Assembly (NCBI GenBank): GCA_013076295.1
Contig: RQOL01000636.1
Location: forward strand, 186,001 to 250,000
DNA length: 64,000 nucleotides
Direction: 5' to 3'
Origin: Sanderia malayensis
Taxonomy: Eukaryota; Cnidaria; Scyphozoa; Semaeostomeae; Pelagiidae
How positions within the stretch are numbered: the first letter of the stretch is position 1; each line of letters opens with the position of its first letter. Under the pieces are notes generated by a model. That model did no database searches, was not told the origin of the DNA, and worked only from the letters and a program-made list of their open reading frames with translations. This document shows positions 1 to 10,800 of this stretch, in pieces. Position numbers and translations under genes: made by a program.

Positions 1-2110
1 AGTGTGTCTATTACATCTTGAAAAAGTTGCCTCTTAGGCCCCCGGGCATCGATCACTAAGCCCACATTCACAGGTATTGGTCTGTTTTCAGCATAATCAG
101 GGCCTTTCAAATATGCTGGTGCTGCTGCAAGTGACTCTTCAGGATGGGATATCTTGATGAACTTTGTAGCAGCTTTAAGTTTCATTGCCATTATGCAGAT
201 AATCATTGCCAGCATCTATCTTTTACAATCCATCCCTTTCAATGTTACACTCATCTTCTGTGAAGTGAGTTAGCTCTATCAGCTTCGGTATATGGTCTTC
301 CTTTAACTCTACATTGTTTGCCACTGTCAATGCATCATTAGGTTTTGATGCAAATTCAGCAGACGTAGATGCACAACACAGGTCATCAACTGGAGTATCT
401 ACCACGATTTCATCATCAACACTACGGCATTCTTCGGTGTGGATTTGATAGTTTGAAAATTTTATGGCTGAAAAACAATTTTCACATTGTATTTGTGGAT
501 CTTCATCACATTGTGAATTTTGGTCCTTAAAAAAGAGAGGCAACAGCATAGGTATAAGAGACTTGACAATATTTGTTGTTGCAAAATCTTGAGATCAGAA
601 AAGAAGTTTACTCAAAAGCACTGACAGTGCCGTATAAATTATATTCAGCATTATTTTGTACAATAAATTTTACATTTAACGAAATAAAGATTATTTTGAC
701 CAAAATACAGTATAGTGGACAAAAGGAGACACTTTACTACCCTCATCACACACTCATCACACTCACTTAACACTCATCACACTCGAATACATTACAATGA
801 TACCAGACACATGGAAACAATGTGACAACTCAGTGTGAATTTAAATGGGTTAAACCAAGCGACCATGCAACTACTAATAGATTGTGGTATTAGAAAATTT
901 ACCTTGTCTTCATTGCTGTTGGTGCACTGTTGATGATGTTCTCGCAATTGGTCTATTGGAATCTCTACAAGGCACCCCAAGCATAGATTGGAACATCTGG
1001 AAAATAATAATACCACTAAACAAGGGATACTAAATGGATTGAAAATGCAATAATATGATTTCAGGTTTTTAGATAATACTGCAATAAGAAGAAAAATACA
1101 GTATTATGTAAAAACACAACAACCATAAATTTGCATAACAAAATAGCACAACCTTAATGGTAGACCCCCCAGGGGTCAACCACAGTCAGGCAAGCACAAG
1201 ATAACAGATTCCCAACTTTGTTTACTTATTGATAATATGTCACAGTAGTGATGACAGGAAGTAGTTGAAATACTACCAGTTATCTGATTCACAAATATAT
1301 ATTGCATTGCCGGTATTGCAGATTTGTGGTACTTACCATGGGATGCTGCGGTGGAACTTTTGACATGGAAAGGTTCATCTGTATTGGTATAATGTATCCC
1401 AGAGCAGACCCAAGGCCACTGAGATCCCTCAAGAGTATAACAGAATATCCACTATGAGGTGGAATAAGCAGTTGTAATGTTTCCTTCGTACCTTGTGATC
1501 GCAGTATGTCAAACCCTCCACATCCCTGTAATTTGGGATATATATTTTTCCAGTTCCATGGCCACACGAGGAGCATCCCCATCCTGCGTGAAGGTAACCT
1601 TTTTCCTTCCAAGACCAGCTTCACCTAATGCTAGTTTGCTTTTTGATTTGGAGGGTATGATGTGTTAGCTTTGGACAAACAAAAAAAATCAAGTGTCCAA
1701 GTCTCTTTGACAGAAGGTTTTCCCTGACTACGCCATCCTCTGCCCCTTCCATTTTTTGATACAGGTCTCCCTGGGCGTCGATCTTGTGGCCTGCTGTATG
1801 GCGCAAATAAGCTTCTAAAATTCTGCCTTGCCAACAGCTGCTGATGGACAGGTCCTGTTGATGTTGATGCAGCAGCATCTAATGAGTTGTTGGGCATAGA
1901 AAAACTTCTGATTGTTGACCCTTGTATATTGCTGCTATTTCTGCTTGGTCCACTTGCATTACCAGGAGTATTATTGTCAGTAGTTGTTGTACTTCTACTA
2001 CTGGCATCCTGTATCATCCGCTCTGCAATATCCATGATTTGGAGCAATCTCTGGTCACCTTCGCCATTATTCCGAAATACCATCTTTTTCGACCATGCTG
2101 CTATTCCCAC
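1..2110 (-). pseudogene. Degenerate HECT-type ubiquitin ligase-like gene with two C2HC zinc fingers, 3' end off the window
   Basis: Read on the minus strand from about 2110 down. The first part (2110-1631) is Ser/Thr/Asn-rich and ends in a conserved-looking FFCLS...SYPPNQK block. It runs on after a frameshift near 1640 into a GEAGLGRKKVTF segment, then after another near 1555 into GGFDILRS...LRDLSGLGSALGYIIP (to about 1337, followed by a GTAAGT donor). Zinc-finger-like exons follow: CSNLCLGC...HHQQC (1016-890) and CENCFSAI...HTEEC (549-223), both C-x2-C...H-C. From about 200 to 1 the frame reads PVNVGLVIDARGPKRQLF, which resembles the start of HECT domains (D-x-GGP-R-FF). This order is typical of multicopy G2E3-like genes of invertebrates and fish, which would transfer ubiquitin to unknown substrates. 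The catalytic HECT Cys lies outside the window. The frameshifts may be decay or assembly errors. Confidence 0.5.
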
Positions 2111-2205
2111 CGGAAAAGATAAGCAGCAGGTGGGCTACTACCTCACCGAAATAATTATTTGGAATGTTAGAAAATGATGAAGGGTGATTGATATTTTAGA
2201 AATGT

Positions 2206-2400
2206 CGCAAAGGTCATTGAAATTTTAGAACTAACCTTGCATGAGAACACAGAGTGACTGAAATTTTAGAAATGTTTCACAGGTCACACAGAATTCAAAA
2301 CATGAGTGATTAACATTTTAGAAGTGTTGCGCAAATGAATGCAACTTTAGAACTTAGCCTGCATGATTAGATGAGTGCAATTTTAGAAATCTAGTGGCGC
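2206..2400. repeat. Degenerate short tandem repeat with ATTTTAGAA core
   Basis: The core ATTTTAGAA recurs about every 25-40 bp, with related words (GAAATGT, CACAGGTCA, GCATGA) between. The same TTTTAGAA word recurs at 3139-3152 and 3369-3380. No coding signal is seen. Confidence 0.45.
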
Positions 2401-3390
2401 AAGTGGGGGCTATTACTAAAAAGGGGAAAGGAGAGGAAAACAGAGGAAAGGGGAGGAAAGGGGAGGAAAACAGAGGAAAGGGGAGAAAAGGGGCGGAAAG
2501 CAGAGGAAAGGAGAGGAAAGGGGGAAAACGGTGGATCTAGACCAAAATCTGACTGGTGCAATTTATGGGTTTTTAGGGCATGTCCCAAGGCTTTCGTAAA
2601 CTGCCACACCCTTTGACAGACAACACGTAATCATTCTGACTTAACAAGTGTTTTAAAATATTTCTTTCATTGTTTAGAAGAAGCCTTAAAGTAAAACCAC
2701 TCTTCGTAAAATTGGCCTAGCTTTTACAGCAATATATGCTCTGTTTGATATAACCTGTCAGTCCAGCTGTGAATGTCATCGGTCAATTATAATATACCGC
2801 AGAAAGTGTAAATATCAATGGGATTCATTGTGGACTGCGAATAAATAATTTCCTCTGCACTTATTGTGTTGCAAACTATATGTTGTGTGAACGTTATCTT
2901 TAATCGATTACGTCACTGCCTTTGGGGGAATCTGACTGGTGCAGTTGCACCAGTTGCACCAGTCCAAATCCGCCCCCCCCTAGAAAGCACGCCTGTTCAT
3001 TTCTTGTTATTGGTTGAATTATCTGTCAATGTTAATTACTATTTCCATTTCAATTCGTAATTTTTTTTTCATATATACTTCTTTTAGCTGTTAGGTTCAT
3101 GTTCAGCTACACCATATACTTTATATGTACAAGTGGGTGAACTTTTAGAAAACAAACGCCCAAAAACAATACGTACATATAATTTATATGGTGTAGCCGT
3201 GTTGACATGTAAATTCCTGGAATAGACCACCATAGATTTTTCCTAAAATAACAGATTCCTCCCCTTTCTTCTGTTTTCCTCCCCTTTCCTCTGTTTTCCT
3301 CCCCTTTCCTCCCCTTTCCTCTGTTTTCCTCTCCTTTCTCCTTTTTAGTAATAGCCCGCAAGTGGGTGAACTTTTAGAAAACAAACGCCA
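2397..3390. repeat. Foldback structure with purine-rich and pyrimidine-rich inverted arms
   Basis: The left arm (about 2400-2530) is an imperfect array of GGGGAGGAAA/ACAGAGGAAA. The right arm (about 3250-3358) is its reverse complement, CCTCCCCTTTCCTCTGTTTT. Both arms end outward in the same words (GGGCTATTACTAAAAAGG on the left, its complement on the right). The block AAGTGGGTGAACTTTTAGAA plus following bases is present at 3131 and again at 3361, a direct duplication flanking the right arm. The interior (2540-3250) has no supported gene. It could be a non-autonomous foldback transposon. Confidence 0.5.
3107..3196. repeat. 24-bp near-perfect inverted repeat (hairpin)
   Basis: Arms at 3107-3130 and 3173-3196 are complementary apart from two bases (each begins CTACACCATATA read inward). 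They enclose one copy of the duplicated AAGTGGGTGAAC block. It may be a tiny MITE or stem-loop. Confidence 0.55.
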
Positions 3391-3500
3391 GAAAACAATA
3401 CGTCAATGAAATTTTGGAAATTGTGTTGAAACCTTGCAATGAGCTATATTTGGCTGTAAATACGTGCCATATTTTTCAAACTCAATTTTTCCCCACCAAT

Positions 3501-3507
3501 TATAAAA
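3501..3507 (+). promoter_or_regulatory. Possible TATA box upstream of the Helitron-like reading frame
   Basis: TATAAAA lies just after a CCAAT word (3496-3500), about 235 bp before an ATG at 3742 (MSKQWN) that matches the start of the second Helitron copy (MTKQWN near 15762). Position is the only support. Confidence 0.25.
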
Positions 3508-4398
3508 GCCAAACTCTGTCTTTTTCTATTCTCTTCCCATTTCATTGTATCGAGTCAGGACCTCTTAACTCTCAGACACCAGTGACAATCTAATATCTTG
3601 TTATAAGCTCAATCTTAGCAGAGAAAATAAATTGATTTACGTTCCCTACGTATTTCATGTCGATATTTCCTTTCTTGCTCATAATTATTTACTTTTCTTT
3701 CCTTCTGCTCAAATACCTCAAGTCTATCTTTTCATTTCAAAGATGTCAAAACAGTGGAATGTTGCAGAGCTCATTCCTACTGGAAATCCAGATTTGCTGT
3801 CAGAATCATGCCAAGGAATTCGTTTGCCACATCTAGTCAGACACAAAAAGCTTCAATAATTGACATGCCTCCATTTTCTGACGAAAAGGTAGCTCCAAAA
3901 TAGTTTGGTATCCCTTTGGCGAGCAGATAAACCTCAGACAAACACGCAAATGTTTATCCGCAATGATTATAATGGTAACTGAAGATAAAAATACAAATTC
4001 CTAGGCTACAATTTAGATTAATAATAACAACAATGAAATACTCTATAAATGTAGGAGAAAGTACAAGCTATCGATAACAACACAAAAGGCATGAATATTG
4101 AAAGAGCGATCAGTTTAGTCTGTGATTAATTGATAAATTTCCTCAGCGTTATATAACAAAACAAATATTAATTTAGAATAAAGATAAAGTCACTCACAAA
4201 GCTGTGAATCCTGGAAGCTGCACATTAATCAGTCTAAAACATTCCAAAATCGTAGCGTGAACAGTCGTAAATAGCGGCGTAAAGGCAAACGAAGAACTAA
4301 CAAAAACTCAAGGTTGGTGGAAAACTCGCGATGAAGTTATTTTGGGTAAATTCCCTTTGACCGAGGGGAAATCCCTTATTTAACTTCGACACTGTTAC

Positions 4399-4960
4399 AT
4401 GACAGGTAGAGAACTTGCACTTTTGGATAAAGCATTTTCTTGGCCCAAGTGTGACAATTGTCACACTATCATTCCCCAGAAATTGTTGCCCAACTATCAG
4501 AGGAAATTCAAAAGCAAAAAAATGCTAGTCTGTATCCTTCATTGGACTACTGTGTCTCTGTTCTTGAAGGGACACTCGACAGAGCCAGCAGCAAACTTTC
4601 CTTTATTAAGAAATGTTTCAGTTCCATTTTAGATTACAGCATGGATTTTGAGCTCTTGCACTTTAAATTCGACAGATGGATTTTAAGACAATTACTGGCA
4701 CAATAAATCAAGGCAAAATATCCCGTTGCACTCCTTATACCGCCCTTTCCTCAAAAACCTTTTCACCTGCTTTCTGGCAGAGACAACATAGATATCTCCT
4801 TGATACTGTCCGCCAAAAAGGCTGTCCCTCTGTCTTTACTACAATATCACCTTCAGAATGGACATTCACATCACCCTCTTTGTTAGATAATATCCGTCAA
4901 GTTTATAATTTTCCACCATGCACTACTGCCTTATTCGAAACTTCCCACTTTACACACATA
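4399..4960 (+). pseudogene. Helitron-like Rep protein, N-terminal segment
   Basis: Overlapping frames across a frameshift near 4680 give FSPAFWQRQHRYLLDTVRQK, then FTTISPSEWTFTSPSLLDNI and FETSHFTH. This follows the Helitron_like_N pattern (FW..Q...L, G.P..F.TlS..eW). In the family this region lies just before the HUH endonuclease domain that nicks and joins single strands in rolling-circle transposition. The frame stops dead at 4960, where an ATA target duplication and another transposon begin, and resumes at 7432. Confidence 0.65.
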
Positions 4961-5515
4961 TGGACCGGGCTGTGGTTACGGCAAGTACCGCCCGAGCCCA
5001 GAGAAATTCTGATGTGGATTTTTGAATAGCTATTGACCCGGTGCTCAGAAATGGAATGGTAAACGGGGGTCTGCTGGTGCTTCTGGGAGCTGGGGGGGGG
5101 ACCTTTTATGTGGAATGCCTCTGCGGAGGAGTCCAAAATCAAATCCTCATTTCTAAAGAACTACAAGACTTTTGGCGGTGGAATTCTTTCAGGAATGGAC
5201 TGTTTGACTCTTTCTGACTAATTGACGGTAAACGTGCCCATTTTTTGTCACATGACTAAAAGTTTTTGTCACGTGACTAAAATTTACCCCTTTTCCTTAT
5301 ATGGATTTTCTTCACATTTTTAGAAATTTTAGCATGATTATGGACAAAAGTGACACACCTTCGCTCGAAAGTGGCTTAGTCAGTATTTGTATTGTTATAT
5401 TTAGCATCTGAATTCATTAGTAGGCACAAATGGCAACAAACATATATAAAAGTAAACAAGTAGAAATTCAACTTACAACTTAAGAAATAGTAACCCCAAT
5501 ATTAATCTTGTAATG
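4961..5515. repeat. Left long terminal inverted repeat of the 4961-7431 transposon
   Basis: Aligns by eye over its full length with the reverse complement of 6903-7431, including GGGGGTCTGCTGGTG, CAAGACTTTTGGCGG and AATTCATTAGTAGGCACAAA. Its outer 170 bp also match 63541-63712. Confidence 0.75.
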
Positions 5516-5586
5516 CATCATCCTTAGCTGTATCATCTTGGAGGGAGCTATGAAGATCAACGATCTTTCTTCGTCCATTTCATGGC

Positions 5587-6903
5587 GTGCATAAAACTTT
5601 TAAGGAATATCCCAGAGACATACGAAGGACTTACATGGCAATTTTTACAGATGATTCTGGGGGATATACATGTGTCAATATTATTGCAGATAGGTACGAA
5701 GAAATCCCAATCAAGTCCACAGAAAGAAACAGACGTGGAAGCCCATGGAAAATAATCACACGGTCAGAAAAATCAAATGTTTGTTGAGACACATTCTTCA
5801 AAAACGGTGAACTCGAATAATCGCACTGATTGTGTCAGTTATCGCACAAAATAACGAAGAAGTACTTGGCTTGCTGTAATCAGAAGAGCTGTTTGTGTCT
5901 ACAGAGAATCACCAAAAATTGCACATAAAATTGTAGAAATAGAATCAAGTCTCGTAAGTAACCATGAGGAAGCAGACACCAAGGTAGTATTGCATTGCAT
6001 TCATGCACTTGAGAGGAACCAAAGCAAAAATGTAATTATCAGATCACCATCTGGAGACACAGACATGGCTGTTATAATGATTGAAAAACTAACATAGTTC
6101 GAAACAAGATCCTTCCTTGATAATGGCACTGGAAATAATTGGAAAGACTTGTGGCTTAACAATGTCAAAATGAGTAAAGATGCTAAACGGGTTTCACGCC
6201 TTTACAGGAAATGATTACATATGAAGCTTCTTTCGAAGAGGTAAAGCCATGGGTAGTCTGGCCCGGGTGGCGAGGTGGCGATTGCCACCCAGGCCTTCTG
6301 ATTTTTAACGTAAACTAAAACTACGGGCCCTTTTCGAAGACTTCAACCACCCTAAACTGGGCCCCTTTGATTTGCCAGCCACCCTGCAATTGTGATGCCA
6401 GACCGCCCGTAAAGCGCTATGCTGGAAGGTAGCAGAGAAGAATCCGCGATTCTTGTGGGCATTCAAGGTACTTAGGATGGAATTGAATTTGGCACAAGTT
6501 ATTTTGGAAGTATTAAAAGAATATGTTTGCAATCTGTATGTTGCAAGGAAAAGAAAAGTAACTAGCGTACAACACCAGATGTTTCAGCGAAAATATGAAA
6601 TTGAAAACAAGATCGTTGATCTTCATCACTCCCTCGATAATCAGTTTGTGTTAAAGTTGCATATTAGCCAAGCAAATTTTTTTGCTAAAAATAGGAAGTC
6701 AGGCGGAGAAAATCAGCTTGGGTTGGCCACATCTTTTGGGTCATTGTTGGACAGAGAAATGCGAGAATGTTTGGATGGAAAAACAATTCCCAGAAAACAT
6801 CGAAGATTTCTTAATTGGACTGAATGACAGTGAAAATGAAGATGAAAATAATGTACTTGGAATAGACAATGACACTGACGAGATCGAGAACGATGAATGT
6901 TGA
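5587..6903 (+). pseudogene. Transposon-encoded protein of an uncharacterised invertebrate family (EEADT/FTG motif; possible FEN/PIN-like nuclease)
   Basis: Broken frames on the plus strand. Around 5950-6090 they read NHEEADTKVVLHCIHAL, then VIIRSPSGDTDMAVIM. Around 6205 comes FTGNDYI followed by SFFRRGKAM. At 6500-6900 come EYVCNLYVARKRKV, MFQRKYEIENK, LKLHISQANFFAK and an acidic tail ending at 6903. The order HEEADTR...DTDV...FTGcDs..F.gKgK...EyVC.LYg...LH..RAnYqa is familiar from multicopy uncharacterised proteins of cnidarians, molluscs and insects. The E-A-D and D-T-D acidic motifs resemble FEN/PIN nuclease active sites; that link is inference. Several stops and frameshifts, so inactive here. 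Confidence 0.5.
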
Positions 6904-7431
6904 AGAAGATTAACGTTGGGGTCACAATTTGTTATGTTTTAAATTGAATTTCTACTTGGTTATTTTTATATATGTTCGTTTCCATTTGTGCCTACTAATG
7001 AATTCAGATGCTAAATATAACGATACAAATACTGACTAAGCCAGTTTCGGCAAATGTGGGTCACTGGTGTCCATAATCATGCTAAAATTTCTAAAAATGT
7101 GAAGAATTTCCATATAAGCAAAATGGGTAAATTTTAGTCACGTAACAAAAAACGGGCATGTTTACCTTCAATTAGTCAGAGAGAGTCAAACAGTGCATAC
7201 CTGAAAGAATTCCACCGCCAAAAGTCTTGTAGTTACTTTGGGAATGAGGTTTTGATTGTGGACTCCTCCACAGAGGCATTCTACATAAAAAATCCCCCCA
7301 GCTCCCAGACGCACCAGCAGACCCCCTTTTACCATTGTATTTCTGAACACACGGATCAATAGCTATTAAAAAATCCACATCAGAATTTCTCCAAGCTCGG
7401 GTGGTACTTGCCGCAACAACAGCCCGGTCTA
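6903..7431. repeat. Right long terminal inverted repeat of the 4961-7431 transposon
   Basis: Reverse complement of the left repeat with scattered substitutions. The element's coding region ends exactly where this repeat starts (stop at 6901-6903). Confidence 0.75.
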
Positions 7432-7434
7432 ATA

Positions 7435-8178
7435 ATGGAACAAGTTGTACATGGATTTCTTTTTGGAACAAATGACCAGCGATGGTCTACTCATTTATTC
7501 CATTGTGAACATAATCCAAAAACATAGTGTTGCACCTTATTGTTACCGATTTGAATTTCAAGGCTGGGGCACAATTCATCTGCATTTATTGGTATGGTTA
7601 AACAATTTTCGGTATACACAGTTTCATTTATTAGAGCAGATGTACCCCCTCCTTCTGATCCCTTACATGATGATGTTCTTAAATTCCAACTTTCCAATTC
7701 TCCGTCCTACTGTCTAAAACTTCAGTCACATGATACATATGTAACTTCAAATGACGGAACAGATAAGCTTCACATCAAACATAATGCTGAGGCATTTGCT
7801 CTTAATTTACGTGCCTATATCGACACATTACTTCCCGATCTCAGATGTTCTATGGATGTCCAAACAAGTGATGGCCAGGGCATGGTTTTAAAGTATGTAA
7901 CTTCATACGTCTCAAAATGGAGTGAAACATTTCACACCGAAACACTCTTTGCCACGGACATCAATGTGTCTCACGCAGCATTCCGATACCTTGTAAACCT
8001 GAACATTTGTGAACCAGAGATGTGGAGTCTCTTATCTAACATGAAGATTGCTTTCAACTTGGGTGTAAACATCGACTTTTATCCACCTCTACCAAAGGTA
8101 GCTAAAAAAGTGAACAATTGCAACAATATTATTCACGGCCAAAAGATTTTGAGACCCTTTCATTATTGGAGTGGCTAA
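7435..8178 (+). pseudogene. Helitron-like Rep protein, HUH and catalytic Tyr segment
   Basis: Starts immediately after the inserted transposon with MEQVVHGFLFGTNDQRW. After a frameshift near 7525 it reads YRFEFQGWGTIHLHLLVWL, where HLH is the HUH metal-binding motif. After another shift near 7600 it reads SFIRADVPPP and then VLKYVTSYVSKW, which holds the expected catalytic Tyr pair. It ends CEPEMWSLLSN. In Helitrons this domain cleaves and joins DNA. The frameshifts and the upstream insertion inactivate it. Confidence 0.7.
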
Positions 8179-8380
8179 GACATCAGAACAAACCTAAAAA
8201 GCAATCACGAGACAATAGTATCCCAGTCTTTGTCGGAGTGTCATACTGTTCTTTTTTTAACCCCCTTTACTTTTTCCAGCTACTGATGCTAAATTATCCA
8301 CATTCATCTTTAGCAGAAATTGTGCCTCCTCCAAATGTTGTTCAAGCTCCACAATAAATTGCGTATTTTATTAAGGCAAT
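8110..8380 (+). repeat. Direct duplication of Helitron sequence, first copy
   Basis: Nearly identical to 9106-9375 (offset 995-996 bp), including TTATTGGAGTGGCTAAGACAT and the CTCCTCCAAATGTTGTTCAA region. The two copies flank a 725-bp GC-rich repeat block. Confidence 0.8.
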
Positions 8381-9105
8381 TAGGGGTCATCACTCGCTTC
8401 GCTCGTTCGCCCCAGCCCCGGCCCGCCAAGTAAAAACAGCTTAATCTGGCAGGCGCTCTTCGCACCCTGCATTCGCTACCGCTCATGCCCATACATACAT
8501 GCATACATACATACATACATACATACATACCTACATACATACACACTGGTGTCTTTGCTCGCCTTCGCTCGCTTGCCACAGCCCGTCAAGTAAAAAATGC
8601 TTAATCCGGTTGGCGCACTTCGTACGCTGCATTCGCTACCGCTCATGCCTCTTTCAACCCCACATACAATGGGCTGGCTCGCTGCACTGAGCCTGTCTAT
8701 CTATTATCAAGAAACATTGATTGATAAGGCGCACTTTGTTCGCTGCATTCGCTGCTGCTCATGCCTTTTTCAACCCCACGTACAATGGGTTGGCTCGCTG
8801 CGCTCGCCTCTCTATCTATTATCAAGAAACATTGATTGGTAAGTGAAGTGAACTATAAAGAACTCGCTGAGCCGCTGAAAAATGAACTATTCATATGTTC
8901 ATATAAAGGCAATACTATTTTTGTCATGCTTAGGTAAGATGTAGAAAATAAACTATTATTCATTTATTTTGCAATTAGATATTCTCTTTTATACTCTGAT
9001 TCTTCTTCTTAAGAACCTTCATTATTAATTTTGCAGTTGAAAAGGATAAGATACAACGGTTTCTACAAGTTTCATTTCAACTGACACACAATAATGAACT
9101 ATAAA
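8381..9105. repeat. GC-rich stem-loop repeat block with a TACA microsatellite
   Basis: Begins TAGGGGTCATCACTCGCTTC, the same start as at 50751. It holds GCGC...CTTCG...GC stem-loop words, two units containing CAACCCCACRTACAATGGG and CTATCTATTATCAAGAAACA, and a (TACA)n tract at about 8489-8550. The same units occur at 49608-49990. Nothing coding is supported. Confidence 0.6.
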
Positions 9106-9375
9106 GTGAACTATTGCAACAATATTATTCACGCCCGAAAGATTTTGAGACCCTTTCATTATTGGAGTGGCTAAGACATTAGAATAAACCTAAAAGGCAA
9201 TCACGAGACAATAGTATGCAGTCTTTGTCGGAGTGTCATACTGTTCTTTTTTTAACCCCCTTTACTTTTTCCATCTACTGATGCTAAATTATCCACATTC
9301 ATCTTTAGCAAAAATTTTGCCTCCTCCAAATGTTGTTCAAGCTCCACAACAAATTGCGTATTTTATTAAAGCAAT
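9106..9375 (+). repeat. Direct duplication of Helitron sequence, second copy
   Basis: This copy leads straight into the helicase reading frame, so it is probably the original, with 8110-8380 the duplicate. Confidence 0.75.
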
Positions 9376-10736
9376 ATTTTTGATTCCCAACCACTTACAA
9401 CCTCGCTCCTTTGAAAAAATTCTCCAATCTGAAGGACACAAAACACTCATCATTAAGAATGTTCTTTCTTACCTTCAAAGTTTGAAAGACATTCTTACTG
9501 CACATTCCCTCCATGTCCTCCCGAATAGTTCCACGTTAAACGTTGCCAAGTCAAAAGACCCAGCTCTTCAGTTACAAGGACTACAACTTGTCTTTTATAA
9601 CCTCTTTAAAGACACTTTAGTTGCCCGCACAGGATATTACAACAACAATACAACAATGACAACTGACACGCAAAAATACCTTGTTCTAACAGGAGATCCT
9701 GGAACTGGCAAGAGCTATACAATGCAATGCTGCATACAGCTATCTCTCTTGAAGAAGGACTCCATTGTTATAGCAACCCCAACTGGTGCTTTAGCTTGTT
9801 TTTATAAATCCCTTTATGCCGATAATGTAACCACAGAAACAATTATTTCTTTGTTCCGAATCCCTGCAGAAACTGATGCTAAAAACTCTATCAACTGGAA
9901 CATTGGTTTTTGTGATGTCATTTTCATTGACGAAATTTCTCAAATCTCTACAGGAAACTTTTCACACATTGCTCACACAGTCAACACATTACCAGTCAGA
10001 CCAATTGTTGTAATTTGTGGAGACTTTCTACAACAACAACCAATTGCCATGATGGAACCATTGATGGAAAGGTGTCACAAGTCCCTTCAATTAAGCACAA
10101 CCCAATTTTCCTCCAACTTTCTCATCAGTATAATTTAAAACAGCAATTTCGCATCAATGACAATATATTACTGAACTTTCTGCAAGACATTAAATATTGT
10201 CGACCCAAGGAGAACATGCTCCAAATACTGCAACAAGATCGAATTTTGTGTGCGACTCCTGTCACAGAAGAAATCATTGTTCATATTCACCAAGAACCTC
10301 CATCACATATCTTTCTAACTGTCAGTAATGCTTCTAGCAATTTTATAAACACTGCCATAATCTCAAGCATCACAAGTAAACCCACAATAAACGTCATTTC
10401 CTGCACTGTAAACCAACAAAAAACAAGATATTTAATGGCTTGCCTGTGATGCTGCTCGAAAATTGCGACAAACCTTGAGGCTTTGTCAATGGACAAATAG
10501 CAAGTATTCCTTTTATGCAAGGACAAACTGTCATTTTCAGGCATCCCAATGGGCATTATATCAATGTGTATCTCCTCACCTGCCCCGAAACCTTCATCGT
10601 TTACTATCCTTTAATACCAGCCTATTCTTGTACCATTACCAAAGTGCAGGGCCAAACATTGCCAAACATAATTATTTGGATTGATCAGCCAAAAACGCCA
10701 GCTGGCTCTCTCTGTGTTGCAGTTTCATGAGTACGA
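9233..10736 (+). pseudogene. Helitron-like PIF1-family helicase domain
   Basis: The first frame (9233-10137) carries motif I LTGDPGTGKSYTMQ, motif Ia ATPTGAL, motif II VIFIDEISQIS and motif III VICGDFLQQQPIA. A frameshift near 10100 leads to HQYNLKQQFRINDNILLNFL. Near 10515-10735 come motif V/VI parts SCTITKVQGQTL and GSLCVAVS. A TGA follows where the SF1B motif VI Arg is expected (then VRQQENLCF). PIF1-type helicases unwind DNA during Helitron transposition. This copy cannot make a complete helicase. Confidence 0.8.
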
Positions 10737-10800
10737 CAACAAGAAAATCTTTGTTTTCTTACACAGCTCCACTCATCTCAGTTTGAGCATGTTTAGAAAT

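Larger units (their letters stand above)
4961..7431. mobile_element. 2.47-kb inverted-repeat DNA transposon inserted in the Helitron, 3-bp target duplication (ATA)
   Basis: Termini are TGGACCGGGCTGTGGTTACG at 4961 and the reverse complement of TAGACCGGGCTGTTGTTGCG ending at 7431. The flanking triplets 4958-4960 and 7432-7434 are both ATA. The long inverted repeats run from 4961 to about 5515 and from about 6903 to 7431, roughly 530-555 bp each and clearly homologous throughout. The interior encodes a conserved invertebrate multicopy protein (separate entry). Removing the insert plus one ATA rejoins the Rep frame without a shift. I cannot match the superfamily: long inverted repeats, 3-bp duplication and this coding content fit no family I can name. 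Confidence 0.75.
3742..10800 (+). mobile_element. Helitron-like rolling-circle transposon, copy 1 (interrupted)
   Basis: Pieces of one Rep/helicase protein appear in order on the plus strand: a start region (3742), the Rep N-terminal part (4399-4960), the HUH and Tyr parts (7435-8178) and the PIF1-type helicase (9233-10735). A separate transposon (4961-7431) splits the Rep part, and a GC-rich block with a 270-bp direct duplication lies before the helicase. Frameshifts (near 7525, 7600 and 10100) and stops make this copy inactive. I could not fix the Helitron termini (5' TC, 3' CTRR hairpin), so both boundaries are approximate. Confidence 0.7.

Noticed and set aside
7172..7471. A 99-codon minus frame in the right inverted repeat (AVVAASTTRAWRNSD...)
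   Set aside because: The matching frames in the other two copies (4961 and 63541) are stopped after DVDF, so the frame is not conserved.
8489..8550. TACA repeat as a coding repeat (HTYIHTYIHT / MYVCMYVC)
   Set aside because: A simple microsatellite within the GC-rich repeat block.
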